From the NCBI RefSeq assembly GCF_000003815.2, contig NC_049986.1, positions 11,449,354 through 11,513,353 of the forward strand: DNA of 64,000 nt. The letters run 5' to 3'. Positions 1-14,400 of this stretch are shown here, piece after piece (the first letter of the stretch is position 1; every line of letters starts with the position of its first letter). The notes beneath the pieces are model-generated. The model saw only the letters and a list, made by a program, of their open reading frames with translations, was not told where the DNA came from and did not search any database. Both the position numbers and the translations under genes were made by a program. Source of the DNA: Branchiostoma floridae (Eukaryota; Chordata; Leptocardii; Amphioxiformes; Branchiostomatidae).

Positions 1-660
1 GTAGAGTGGAACAAGAGTAGTGCTGAAAATTGGAAGTAGTGTTGGCAGAGACTAAGGAGTTTTCCATCTTTCAATGTACAATGCACATTTTAATCTTTAG
101 TAAATTAAGACAAGTAATGTTATAAAGATCTGAAAATAACATCTTCTCTGAGACTCGAAAGGCAAGGATTTTCCTGTTTTTATGGACACACCACTGGAAT
201 GAAATGCACCAGTGTAGGTATGCCTCATCTTGAAAAAAAACCCCAACTTACCCAACTTTAATAAGCCTCTGTCTCAGTAGCAGTCAAAATTCCTACGTAC
301 TGTATACAAGTGGTCAGCAGTAATGTTGCCACTGCTGTACTCGCCAAGAGACTAGTTCTGAACTGTGCACTTTCTAGCTTTTATATTTTTTACAGGAATT
401 TACTTCTGTAAGATAATCTTCACTTCGGTGTCCTGCATAAATTATGACCAACCAAAAACATCTTCTTGCATAGCCATTGGTTGACATTTAGTTTGCTTCA
501 ACAGTAGTCTTTCATAAAAAAAGTTACAACCTTGTTTTCATGATATGGTACAGTACCCACACCTGGCGCCCTTCACTGTTTTGACAACAGTACCACCAAG
601 ATTATCTTTCTTGAACATTCCCTTAAGAGCTACCTATTATAATATTGAATATGATTTTGG
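1..660 (-). promoter_or_regulatory. Promoter and non-coding first exon of a predicted gene running off the left edge
   Basis: About 600 bases are collinear with 56716-57290, the region just upstream of the two-olfactomedin gene. Read on the minus strand, both copies share a TATA box (complement of 378-385 here), a purine-rich stretch and a CAGTTCAGAACTAGTC block where transcription would start. Both also share a GTAAGTTGG splice donor (here the putative exon ends near 252). In the other copy the ATG exon lies 276 bases beyond that donor. The equivalent exon here would fall within some tens of bases left of position 1. The homology and motifs are seen directly; the gene outside is inferred. 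Confidence 0.5.
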
Positions 661-2496
661 TACCCAACAAAATAAACTTTTCCAAAATGTTGCAATTTTT
701 TGAACATACAATACAGGACTACTTTGTAGGGGAGGGACCTCATTTCTGGATCTGTGCATAACGTGCAGGTTGACTACACACCTGGTTCTGAAGTGGTTGG
801 TCATCAGTATTGATCCTGACAAAGACGACAGCGGTCGTTGAAAATGTGATCTGTGACCTTTGTGTTGGAAGAAAGTTAAGCATTGTACTACATTAGATAC
901 TAAGTCTTGACCATAGATACAATACAAAGACAAACACCTTGTAATGTACAGTATTCAGAATGGTGACAGCCATTGTGATTCTCTTGATCCATCTAACCTT
1001 TCACCTTTAACCTTGAGTTAACCCATGACAGCAGTCAGCGTGGTTATGTTGGCTGTAGGAGGCATGTGATATTTGCCCTGACACCATGGTGCGCAGACGG
1101 AATGGGAAATCAAACAACATGACTTTTAGCTTGAGTCACATTCAGATGCCAGTCTAATCATGTTTCCACTATATGCTTTTGAACATGCAGTTCAAAAGCA
1201 ACTTGTATCTCCCCCTCAAAAAAATGATGTACTGTATATGTTTATTATGTCAACGATGCTATGGTACAAGGATCTAAGTATTAGTCAGCAACCATTCTGT
1301 GATTCTTCTAGTCATGGAATTGTTTTAGACAGCATGGTCCCATATGCCTATTAACCTATAAAACATTCTTAAGTGTATACATATAGCCTATAGTATAGTC
1401 ACGAGTCTTACTTTCAGGGGCTTTAATAGGGTTACATTTAAGGAATGCATGACTGAGAGTCAGTTGTTGTTGGAACAATGACGGCCCTGTCCTTACATGT
1501 TGAAGTCATTGCCAGACTGTCAAGGGTCTATATCCTGCCTGCAGAAAGTCTCAGCAAACTGTAACCTGTAGGGACTGTTCATTATACACATCTCGATCTA
1601 ATTGAGCTCATCAATATCTTGTAAATATTAGTAATTGTACATGTAGACGATTTAAAGGATGTGTATATTCTTATCTTAGTTTTCTTACTGTTAAATCCTA
1701 AATGATAGGTTTAGATTGTACAATTTATATGTTGACCAATACATAGGAGAATCCTTTGCCCAAGTACAGTAATGAACTATCCCAATAGCACACAGTATTA
1801 GATTACTTACTTGCAGACCTTTCTCTAAACCTCGTCAGGTCATACTGCATCTACATGCTAGTGATAGGCTACAGATGGAAAGTGTTTACCAGAATAATGT
1901 GTTAACATATTTGTTAATTATCCCACCAGTTTAACATATCAATACTAGATGTCAGATGTGGTTTTGATCTGCCAAATTACAAGACCCAAGAGCCAGACCT
2001 TTCTGGAGTCATGACATAGCTGTCCACTCCTTGTGAGGGCACAAAAACTGTCAGCATTCTTCTAATTATTTGTGCTTTTTCTTGGTCTACTATGAGTTGG
2101 TTCTTTAGTGATGAGTTCAGATACAGGCACAGGTAAATGTTAAAAGATATGGCTATTTATTTATTTTAAACTGTTGATTGTTTTATAGCTAACATGTCTG
2201 CTGTTTCAGTTTGAAACTGATGTATCTTTCAAATCAATTTAGGCAGTGTCTATATGAAATAGATCATGTCAGCTTTAACGATAAATCAAATTGAGATGTG
2301 TTTTATTGACATGATCATGATGTAATTGAAATTAGATTTTGGAGATTTAGAGCAATTCGTTACTTTTTACCATTTTATGCAACTACGATAGGACGATACG
2401 ATGACTTACAAAATGTAGATGGTCATTTTATATATCTAGACCTAAATCTCAATGAAGCCATGAATGTTGACATGTATACCTTGTGATATTTTTAAG
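661..2496. other. Non-coding sequence upstream of the first visible FKBP15 exon
   Basis: No ORF here has a convincing protein signature. The first coding exon of FKBP15, which in vertebrates encodes a short acidic N-terminus, is expected upstream of 2497. I could not find it, so it may lie here unrecognised or left of the window. The sequence is AT-rich and intron-like. Nothing else can be supported. Confidence 0.5.
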
Positions 2497-5400
2497 GTCG
2501 AAGCTTGGCTCCCTGTTCGGTGCTGACCAGGCAAGTGCTAGGGCCGGTAACGAGTCCCTGACGTACACTGCACCGAAGGAACCCAAGAAGGCACAGCCAG
2601 GGAAGGCAGAAAGTGGCAGTGCTCCAGCTCTACTGTTTGCATGCGCTGTACATGCTTACAAATAGTAGGTCCTTTATGTAGAGAATAACTCATTTTTTGG
2701 AATGTTCAGAAAAGGGGGAAAACCTTGGGTATTAGGCATGTAGGCATCTCTAAATTATTATATAATTTAATGATTCTAGACTAGTACTTGTTCATTGCAT
2801 ATCCCAGGATTTAATAGATATGTAAATTAGATTAAAGCTAGTAAAAAATATGCTAGGCTGTATGGATGTGCAATGCCTGACGTGTATATTGTTAGTTGTG
2901 ATAATTGCAGATGTATATGGAGCACATTTATGTATAAGATCCCTCACCAGAGATTTGCTGTCTGTATTTTTCCTCAGTGTGGACAATCAGTATGTCAAGC
3001 AGGGGAAGCTGGGTGCGGCCATTCTTGGTAGCCATAGCAACAGTGATGTAAGTAAAAGATGGATCATGAAGCCAAAATACAAATTTTAGATTACAAATCA
3101 GTAGATTACTCAATGCACCCATTGCATTATATTCAATTGTAAATCTATCACATTTTTGCCTGGAAAATTCCTCCGAATTTGCATTTTTTTTAAAACCTTC
3201 CCTTCAGGATGCTTGGTATGATTAGATAAAAAGTGACAATGGAATGCCAAACCATACCAAGAAAGTTTCTTCAATATCTATTTTAACATTTTTATCTGTT
3301 CCCCTTACCTATACAGTACAAGATCCTGTTGTACGTGAGTAAGGATAGACCTGTCACCACTGCCAAGGTCACAAGGACCTTCAGCTTTACTGTAAGTATG
3401 ACATCACATCTACCATTCTAGACATCCATGATGTGATGAACTATGTCTCAAGGCCATGTTTTGTGTACTCTAGTGGTTAGAGAATGTAGCAGTCAAAATG
3501 AGACTTGGTTAGGGAGGCCCCATGGGGCATTTTCTTTGATGAGAGCTAAGAATTACATATTTATACGTCAAGAAGTCATGTACATGTACCTTTTTCAATG
3601 TGCATGTTAGCCTTGAATGATATTAAGAATAGTATCATACTTGTCTTTTCATTGTCGATATTGAAATACATATGTCTAGGAAACCCAATGTTTTATCAAG
3701 TTGTATAATGCTTATTTTGTTCTGTGATATGCAGGTACAAGCCAACAACTATGCCTCCTTCTATGATGACCAGAGACAGACCTGGTCTATTATGTTTGAA
3801 TCAGAGTCCAATGCTGTGGACTTTGCAAAACATGTGAGTGCTATTATGATTTCATAATTATTGTTATACAATACAAAATTTGCTGGTCTCAAAACTTTTA
3901 CATTTTCTGTAATGGCCTTACCACCGCTCTTTTGTAGATTGGAATGTCCCGAGCCAACAGTGGTGCAATAGATGGAATAGTCCATCAGGACCTAGTCTTA
4001 GGGGAGGGCCAGGCTGTCGATGTGGGAGACTCCATGGAAATGAAATACACTGGATGGCTTTTGAGCAACAACACCTTTGGTCAGGTTAGTAGAAGTGCAA
4101 TCTTGAAATTACATTGTATAACATCATTTTTACATAACCTACTGGCTTTGAGTGATATAGTATCATCTCAATCACAAGTGGTATTCGTTTCCACAAGCCA
4201 TTGTTTTTGACTTGGAGCTTTCATGAAAGCCCCTAATGGATAACTTGATTCTTTTTTGTTTGTTTCAGGTTTTTGACAGTAATATGAGCACAGACAAGGC
4301 CTTCAGGTTCAAAATTGGAAAGGGAAAAGTCATTAAGGTAAGGTCTGCAAATCAGCTAGACTGCAGTAACGACTGTTTCCAGCATGTAGCAAAAGTAATG
4401 TTGATACTGAATTCATATCATGCCTCCACAGTTTGAGATTGTGTCTTTCTATCCTCTCTGTGCTACATGTACTTGTACAGTCATGTAACATAAAGTTTAG
4501 ATCTTTAAAATTTGACTTTTGTCTGCCTCCAGGGGTGGGAAGAGGGAACAGTGGGGATGAAGAAATCAGGGAAGAGGCTCCTGGTTATTCCCCCCAACCT
4601 GGCCTACGGTGCCAAAGGTGTGCCTAACAGGGTACCTGCCAACGCTACACTCGTCTTTGAAGTCCACGCCATGAAGGTGAGTAAGGGCTGTGTACATTCC
4701 AATGTGATGGCTTAATCGATGTACTCAATTTAGAATGTTGCAGATAAAGTTTAATCTACAAGTTCAGATAGATATAAAAAGCAACCATGCTTCTGAAACT
4801 TTGTCCTTAAATTCTTTCCCATCAAGGTTAAGTTCAACAAAGAAGACACCAGGTCCACATCATCTCGAGACTCCCCTGCCCCAAGAGTGGACTCTCCCGT
4901 TGTGGAGGCCCAACCCCCACCAGCACAGGCAGCACCCCAGGTTAGAGAAGTCTGACAATTTTAGAAACATTATTTTAACTACCTCCTCATACCTTACATG
5001 TACTGTAGTAAATGCTGTCTTAGCATTGTAAATTGTTGTCTTTTCAAGGGGACTCAATTTCACAATAGCAGGGAAAGGATATTTTCACTGTGTTTCTGGG
5101 TTTGTTGTTGAAAAGAACTAGTACTGTTGTAGTGCAGAAGTAAAATGTAATGGTAAAGGTAGTCCCTTAGTCTTTTTTAGGCCGTTGGAGCAGTGGGTTC
5201 AGGGATAAACAAGTCCACTAGCCCTATAGTCCCGGGCAAGTGAAAATGCCAATTGGGCAAGTGCATGTCCTTCCCCACTTGCCCGATCGGACAAGTTAGC
5301 TTTCCTCCATTGAGTGAGATTTTGATGTAACGTTACTTGCTACTTTTCAAAGTCATGACATCAAGCATTGATTAACACAGAAAATAGAGCCAATAACAAA

Positions 5401-8400
5401 AATTCCATTGAAGGCCATGAATATACATAGAAAAATGTCATTTAGATTTCGGGCAAGTGAAAAGTTGGTTCGGGCAATTAAATTTTTTAACTACTTGCCC
5501 GATAGGACAAGTCAATTTTAGAAAACTTGTCCAACCCTGGGGTTGTTGTTGTCCAATATGTACAAAGTAATATATTGCGTCATGATTTGCAGGTGGAGAG
5601 ACAAGAGAGGCAAAAACTGTGAAAATGAAAAAAAACTGCAAATATTTTAAAATTTACTGTATATTCTTTCTTGATGCAGATACTTTCTTATTATCCTGAA
5701 TTGTGTTATATACCCCCTACTGTGTCCAGGCTACAGTTGATGACACCAGTGTTAAGGCCAGGACATCCTCCATCAGTGAGCAGCTGGGCCACCCCTCCAG
5801 CAGCAAGGCTAAACTCATCTCTCGCATGGCCAAGATGGGTCAGGCCATCATCCCATCATCAGGGCCAGGGGAGGGGGAGGGAGATGTGGAACCTGAGCTG
5901 GAGGAACAGCCACAGGTGGTGAAACCGGTACCTCAGCAGGCAGCACCTGTCCAGCCGGTCGCCCAGCCGCCCCAGCAGGTGGCCCCTCCGCAGCAAGCAC
6001 CACCACAGGTGCAGCAGCCGGGCATTCAAGGTGGGCTGCACAACATATCCTAACATAGCAACTAGATGTTGATTCAATTTTACATCAACAATTTTACATA
6101 CATGTACCACTTATGTATTACAAACAATTGAATATACTGTATAGTTATTTTCAAGTACTTGCGATGGAATATATCAACATAGTTGAGGTATATAGCAGTT
6201 GTCACAATCTTGAAATAGATAGTTAAACAGTAATCATTTCAATCTTTATTGTTTTGATATTTTCTGGCCAGGTTTTGCCCCACCTGGCATGCCTCAGCAG
6301 CAGGTGGCCATGTTCCAGCCACAGATGCAGCAGCCGCAGCCATTCCAGGTGCTAATGATAGTCAGAATCATATCAAACTCTATACGAGACTCTTCTGATG
6401 ATGTAGACTTTTACGTATGGAGAATACAAAAATTAAGTAGTTTTTATGTTAGAATGTATCAGTTCAGTTCAGTTCATCCTCTGAGAGGTTACATGTTCCA
6501 CAGTATACCTGTCATATTTCATGTACAAACTGAATATATTATATTATAAATTATTAATGTTTGATAATGGATGCCAACATCTAGCTCCAATATCCCAGAC
6601 ACGAACTAATCTTCCTTTTCCCTTCTTTCTTTTTAACCACCGCTGACCAGTATCACGTTGCTCCTCCCTACCAGTACCCACAAACCTCTGCTCCCTCTGC
6701 CACACCCTACAACTACCAGCAGCCCGGCCAGGCCCCACCCCCACAGTACAACACCATGTACCCTGGACAACAACAGTTCCCCGGGCAACAGTTTCCAGGG
6801 CAACAGCAGCCGTTTCCAGGGCAACCGGGAAATGACATGCACACCAACATGCTGGTGTCGGAGACACGGCAGCAGAACACAGAGATGAGGATTGCCATTG
6901 GGAAAGTAACGGACAAAGTGGAACAGATTCTCTCCAAGGTAAGAAGAGTTGTGTTTTATATATAATGATAAAAACCATGTTTCAGATACTCTTTTCTATT
7001 TGTTGACTTCATATTATGCTAACATTGAGGTATGGCATTTGTGCATTATATATGGTGTACACTTGAAAGTTCCTAGTTACTTGAAAGATACGACTGTTTA
7101 CTTGCAACTGTTGACTATCAACCTTGGAAGAAATGATAACAATCAGATTTTTCTTTTTGATTAGGTTGACAACCTGCAGCTCCATGGCATGGGTAACAGC
7201 CTGGTCCCACAGGGTCCACAGGGCTACATGGAGGCCTCAGTCCTCATGCAAAACATCCAGAGAATTCTACAGGTGACTACTTTATTATACATTGTGTGCA
7301 AGGCCCTGTCAACCTTAACTGAAGTCTTACAACTTTGGAATTTGAGTATGTTAGCTGTGCAATGTACCTTGTAGTTAGTTTTCTTGTATGTGTCTTATAA
7401 TGTGCTGTATTTTTCAGGAAAATGAGAGGTTGAAAAAGGAAGTGTTTGAAAAGAGTTCCAGAGTGGAATCTCAAAATGAGAAGATTGCTGAGCTGCTACA
7501 GAGGAATCAAAAGTATGTAAAACATCAATAGCTCTTCCAGAGTATATCATTCTCTTTGGATTCAATAGAATGCTTATACCATTATATCATTTGGAATGAT
7601 TACAGATTCAATATGAAAGACTTTCAGCTAACAAATTAGAATGCAACAGCATGAACTAGCCAGCATGATCTATGTGCAACATCTTTTACAGATGGAGAGG
7701 AGCCTTTAAAATACCAATGTTTTTACCATGGATTTCTGGCTTTTCATTTAGAAATACATGCTCAGGAATATTGTAATTCTAAAATACAGCAGGCTTTTCT
7801 GTTTACAATGTGTCAACTAACCTAGAAATATCGTTTGTGAATTATAAAGGTTTATAGAACAAAGCAACACAATGTTGGAGCAGAGAAATGACACCTTCAA
7901 GAACACAGCTGCCCAGTCTCAGGCCAGGGTGCTGGAACTGGAACAGGAGAAGGTAGGCAATGATTGCCAATAGAGACAAGTTTAACTGGTATGAAATATC
8001 AACTGTACTTGTGCTGGTTAGGCAATAAGTGATAGTAACATAGAGAAACCTACTAGTGTTGTAAAGATGGAGGCTCGGATTATTGACCCAATATTTACTA
8101 CTCTTCACCATTAAGTACCTGATCTAGTACCTGAGCCGCAGTACCTATATGTACTGTACCTGTATTCTGTACCTTTACCTGCCTATGGAAAGAAAAATAT
8201 GTAAAATGTAATTCCTTTTGCTTTGCAAGGCAAATGCAGCTATTGTTGTGCAGTTTCCTGCAGTACCATTTCATCCTGACAAGTCTCACTGTTGTCAAAA
8301 TTTGTCACATTGAAAGGCAAATAAAATTTTGTTGGTTTCTTAAATAAATTGGCTTAAATCGATGGTTTTAATCAGTGGAAAAGTTTCATAAATCATGAAA

Positions 8401-11400
8401 TGTGCCACAGAAAGAATGTAAAGGCACCGAGAGCACTTTCTCTGTTGAAAATGAAAGGGTGGGTGGGTAGGCTTGCTTGCTAGGATCCCATTGCCGAAAG
8501 GAATCCGGCACCATCACACTTGTGGATTCTGCCAGTGCGCCGGATTCTGGCGTGCCGGATTCTGATGTGCCGGATTCTGACGTGCCCCCTTGCAGCAAAG
8601 GAATGGACTGTCACATGTCTATTTTGATAGATTCAAGACCATCATTTAAAATAGATTTATGCTTACTACAGCAGTATGTGCATAATCAATGAGACAAAAT
8701 AAAACAAGAAATATATATACAAACAACTGAATAGATCATGCAGGTATGAGGTCTCTGAGCTCGTGTTTAAGATGTATTGCTTCTCTTGTGTTGACTTCAG
8801 GTGCAGATGGCCAATGAGCTTAGCATCACCACAGCGCAGCTGAGCCGACTGCAGCTGGAGATTGCAGGACTGAGGAAACAGGAGGGGGATCTGACCTCAC
8901 AGCTCAACAACGCTGCACAGGAGGCGCAGAAAAACCTGTCAGAACTCAACACACTGAGACAGGCAAAAACAGGTTAGTACTACAGCCACAGAAACACACT
9001 TAGGCAACAGGTTAGTATTACTATGATGTTTATGAAAGATGTGATGGTGTTGAAATTATGCAAACAAACTTTGCTATTTCAATGTTTTTTAATGTAAAGG
9101 TAAACAGCTATTCAAATGATCGATAATGAATGACTGCCAATGATGATGATCCTGTTTTTAAGAAGGTATCATGCACCTATAAGCATGATACGCATGTACA
9201 TGTAAGTGTGTTGTCATTGTTTGATAATATCTTTGTGGTCTATCACCCCAGAAACAGACTCCAAACTGTCGGAGCTGCAGCAGACCATGAAGACTGAGAA
9301 GGTGAGTAAGAAGCAGCAGGACAACAGGATGGGGGAGATGGAGGATGAGCTGACAGAACTCAGGGCTGAGAAGGAAGGGCTAGAAAAGGTAGGCACTTAC
9401 AGCAAAGGAGGACATAAATTTAAGATGGCCTGTGGGCTTTCTCAACAAAAATGGTACAAGTTCAAAGAATTTTGCTGTGTGATCTTTTGGAAGGGAGCTT
9501 TAGATTGATTTTAATGAAAAGTGTGATTGTAAATTCCATTTATATATGGAAAAAGATCTGCTGTAGTCTAATGCATAACGTATTACAGTGACATTAACAT
9601 TGAACATCATATTCTCAAATAAGAAATAAAACCCTGCCTTTACTTAATATGGGGTTATGTATCATTTCTTTTCTTCAATCTTTCCTGTCTTTCTACATGT
9701 CATGTACACTAGTTGTCCTAGTGTTGTTATTACATATGATTGTCCTTTAACAAAATTACAATACATGCATTTTATATATCTACTAGTGTCATAGTTAACT
9801 CTTCATCATTGTCTGAACCTGGGCACTAGAATAGAGTATGACCTAATCCCATTTAGCAACTGTATTACTAGATGAATTTATTTTTTGACACATAATTCAA
9901 CACTGTGACATTTTGATTCTGTATCCCTGATCACTCCTCTTTCCATCTCACAACCATTTAGTAAATAAAATCATCACCAATGACGCACCAAATGACTAAT
10001 GTTCTCTTGTTCACCCCACTGGTCCCTTCTCTCTGTCTTTTTCCTTGTTGGTGATTTGTTGACAAGAGTGGAGAAGGGGAGGTGAGGCCAGTGCACAGAA
10101 TATTTCCAGATGTAGATAGAGCTGTAGTGGTGTTCTAGTATCTTCCACATTAACAGTAGTAGAATTTCTCCCCAAGTGACTAAAAATAATCTAGTTTTCT
10201 ATACATTGTTGAGGTGTAATGTGTTATGCTTGGAAAATGTGGTCTTCCTCAACTTCTGTAACCATCATTTTTTATTTTGCTGTTAAGACTTAACACACAA
10301 CTAACTTAATGATTCCTTTTATGAAAGTTGATAATTGGAGTTGAAATGTACTAAGTCTGATATAAACAGATGTTTGCTGTGGGTTTTGATTGATTCTAAT
10401 TTCATAATTTGCTGAAGCTGTTCTGAAGCATCAGGAAATATTCTACTACCATTAGGAGACAACTTACTGACAGACATTGCATTCAAAACAACAGCTACTA
10501 GTACATACAATGTAACTATCAGTACATCGGTAAGCTAGACTGTGACAAACTTGTTTTCCAGACTCTGTCAGAAAGGAAGACCAAGGCAACAGCAGACAGG
10601 AGAAAGCTAGAGGATGAAATGGAGGAAATCAAGAGGCAACATGAGGTTAGAATGGCTCAGTTTGACTTTCATATTCTGCATTTGTGTCCTTACAAGCCAT
10701 AGAAGTGTTGTGGTCTCTAGACATATCAACATAAGTTTGAACTATTGCTATTAAGCTTTTGTGCTATTTTGTGTTATTATTTTTTTTGGTTATTTTTTCA
10801 TATGTGAATGTTTGTTTGTCATCAGGAGGAAGTTGAAGACTTGAGGTCCAAGTTGAGAAAACAGAGGGCTTCAACTGATGCTGTGACTGCAGAACAGGTA
10901 CAGTGTGTATGGCAGACTACATGTGTTAGATACAACCAACTCAGTTTGGTTATCAAAAGTATTGCAACTGTCATCATTTAGCATATACCAGACTGTGATA
11001 CAAATGTGTCTTTGTTTTACTTAAAAATTATAAAGTAGCAAGACTCTTTTACACATAAACTTTATGCAAAAACAACAAGTGCATGCACAAAAAGCAAAAT
11101 AAACCTATAAACAACAGTTTGCAAAATTCCAACTAAATTGACATTGGAGGACAAATGGATCCCCACTTTAACAAATGTTTTTTGAGCAGCAAGACTTCCT
11201 TTTTTTGGGGGGGGGGGGTATTGAAAGCAAAGAAAAATGTATTATGTCTGTAAAATGGAAACTTTATGTCCAAACCTCCTACCCCCAGGTGGCTGCAGTA
11301 GAGCAGGAGATCGAGACCCAGTGGAAGGACAAGTGTGACCGTCTGGTGGCACAGACACAGGACAAACACAGGAGACAGATGGAGGAGCTACAGGAGGAGA

Positions 11401-14400
11401 AGGAACAGGTCAACAACAAACTCTCCAACATGGAGGCCAAGGTGGGTGGGTGGGGGGCAGTACCAACACAACATCATGTTAGATATAACAGCTGTGGTCA
11501 TTAGAAATGCTTTACTCTGTCGAGTCTGTGTCTAAAGTGTGAACATGTATTTTGTCTTGATTAAGGTTTCAGTACAGTAACTGTTATTCAAACAGTTTTT
11601 ATCCAAAAAGCATAATTCCTGACCTGGGTGGTAATATACAATTTTTGTTTTTCTGTTTGTTTCTGCAGTTGGCAGCGATGAAGAACTCCCATGGGGAGGA
11701 TAACCAGAAGGTAGAAGAGCTTGAAGAGAAGCTGGAAGAAATGGCAGAGTGGAAGGAGAAGGTAAGGCAATGGCTGGGGCTGAATATATTAGCTGCAAGT
11801 ACTTTATATTTTTCGGTATGTTCAAAAGATCAAGTCCTTTCAGGTCATTTTGTGTGCTATGTACTTTGTAGCAGTCTCTTTAGACACACATTTTAAGGAC
11901 TTGCCTGAACATACATTTTTGTGTATGTAACAGAAATGTGACAATTTTACCCATGCACATGTATAGTAAGGTGGGAAATGGACAACTTGAAAGACACATT
12001 TTACTTCAATTTTCAGTACACCAGTCTGCATGGCAGTGCAGTCAGTATGAAGGAGCGATACGAGGAACAGATAACTGGACTTAGGGAGCAGCTGGAGCAT
12101 GCCCAGAATCAGCCTTCTACTGGTGCCATGGCAACAGGGACCACACCCAATATTGCAGAAGAAGTAAGTGAATATGTTGGTAATGAACTCGAGAAACCAG
12201 CTTTGATTTTTTAATTAAACAAAATTTTGAACGGTCAATTCTCCCTAGCTTTGAAAGTACACGTCTTTGAATGAAATCACCAAAGAAATATCGACTCTTG
12301 TACTGATATACATTTGGTTATTGTTGATGGAGACCAATCTAATCAAATACATTGTGTGATCAAAAGCTGTCAGATAAAGATCACAATACAGACTGTATAT
12401 CCATTTTGATATGTATGCCTGCTCAGATCTGTAATTGCATGAATTCAGGCACAAAGGAGAGACAAGTCATACTGGTATGGACTTCCTTTCAGGTGAAGAA
12501 GATCATGAACCAGGTGTTCCACTCCCTGCGAGCGGAGTTTGAGCCGGAGGAGTCGTACGCAGGGAAGGCTGTCCTGGCAGCCATCGTTAATGCCATCAAA
12601 ACAACCACCATGCAGCTGCTATCCCAGCAGGCTCCACAGCAGGGGAAACAGGAGGAAGAGTCAGGGAGTGAGGAGGACAGTGAGGAGGAGGAGGAGGAAG
12701 AGGATGAAGAAGAAGAAGAGGGAGAGGAAGACGAGGAGGAGAAACAAGAAGAAGTAAAAGAGCAACAGAATGAAGGTAAAACACTATCTTAATAACAAAT
12801 AGTGAATCTGAATTTTGAAACAGTCCCACCTTTGAACAATTCTTTTATCTTGTATTGTGTGTTCCATAAGATTTTGATTGTAACATATTTTAAACAATTT
12901 TGCAAATTTTGTATCAACGTAGCCGGTAGAATGAAGATGAAGTCGATCAAACTTTATAGATGAAAATGCTAGACAAAGTCCTAGCCTTTTACAGTTACCC
13001 ATGGCCCAGTGATGCAAAAAAATAAAGATATGCAGTCTTTGTGAACTGCTCTATTATACAATAGCAGCCAAATGCATTCTGTGCAATGAATGTGTTGGCA
13101 TATTCTACAGCAGAGGCAGCACAAGAAGAAGAAGCTCAGTCTGTAGAGTCTACGGAACCTCCTGCACAAGTTCCCAATGGGGGCACAGAAGAACAAAACA
13201 GCTCAGAGACAAGCAAAACTGAAAACCCTCCAGGTCCTGACTCTGTGACACCAGCATCTGTAGAGGAACAGAGCACAGAGGATTCTGGGAAACAGGGCAC
13301 AGAGGATTCTGGGACTCCATCAGCAACCATGGAACAAGCAGAAGAGGATACAAAGGAGGCAGAACAGCCAGTGACCAATGATGAAGTTAGTGAAGAAACT
13401 GTAGAAAACCAGACAGACAATAACAGGACTGAGCAAGCTTCTGAGGAAGCCCAGAGTGTTGAGAATAATGTGACTGTTGAGAAAAAAGAAGAAGTTCATG
13501 AAACTGTCACTGTGAACCAATCAGATCAAGCGAACCATATTCAGCAGGAGGAGAATGTGGAGAAGCCAGCTGCTGAGGAGAAGAAACCAGATGTAAGGTA
13601 AGGCCAAGGAACCTGATTACACTTGTTCAGCACCTTTGTAGGTACCTACATTTTGTATATGATGTACCAGACCAGATACAAAACCGTTCTTTCTTGTTGG
13701 ACCAATCTGATGAAATGGACTTTTAAAAATCAGACTAGATGATATTGGCAGGAGTTTACACACTTACCAGTTCAAGAAAATAACAAGAAAGTTCACTGCC
13801 ATTTCTACCAAGTTTAATTAGTCAAACTTAGAGTTAATATGAAGACAGGATTTTACATTCCTTTTACTCCAACCAGTTACTTAGAATACTTAGCATGCTT
13901 ATTCATTGAATACGAGAAGTAAACTCTAAGTAGAACAACATTCTTGATATTGTTTTTCAGCAATATCTTTGGAGATGATGACATCCTGGATGATGGTATG
14001 GCCGATACGTTTGGTGTCCAGCCCAAAAATGAGGAGTCAGAGGACAAGGAGAAAGACAAGACAAAACAAGCAACACTTGATGATGCTGATGATGTAAGTA
14101 TTGATGATATACACTGTAGGTTTTGAAGGCAACTTATTACATTAAAAAATTTCCATAATATCATGCTTTTTGCATAGGATGAGAGAAATGACCAGAAGCA
14201 CTTTACGTTATTTATGGAAATAGCCTATAAAAGTCTTAATATTTGATGATCTGGACTCACTGGCTAAGCTGATCACATTACTTAGATTCGCTCATTTTGG
14301 GGGGAATTTTTTTGCTCAGTTTTTTAATGAGTCAGAATCTCTTCTCCCTATTTTTTAGATTCACTCTTACTGCATGAATTCGTTTTAGTGTTTATACTGC

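Noticed and set aside
1160-1354. A 64-residue ORF considered as the missing FKBP15 first exon
   Set aside because: It lacks the acidic N-terminal sequence expected and has no donor that would give the needed phase into 2497.
12596-12829. Leu/Pro-rich minus-strand ORF
   Set aside because: It is antisense to the acidic Glu-rich exon of FKBP15.
13136-13420. Ser-rich minus-strand ORF of 94 residues
   Set aside because: It is antisense to FKBP15 exon 23, whose frame is closed by splice phase.
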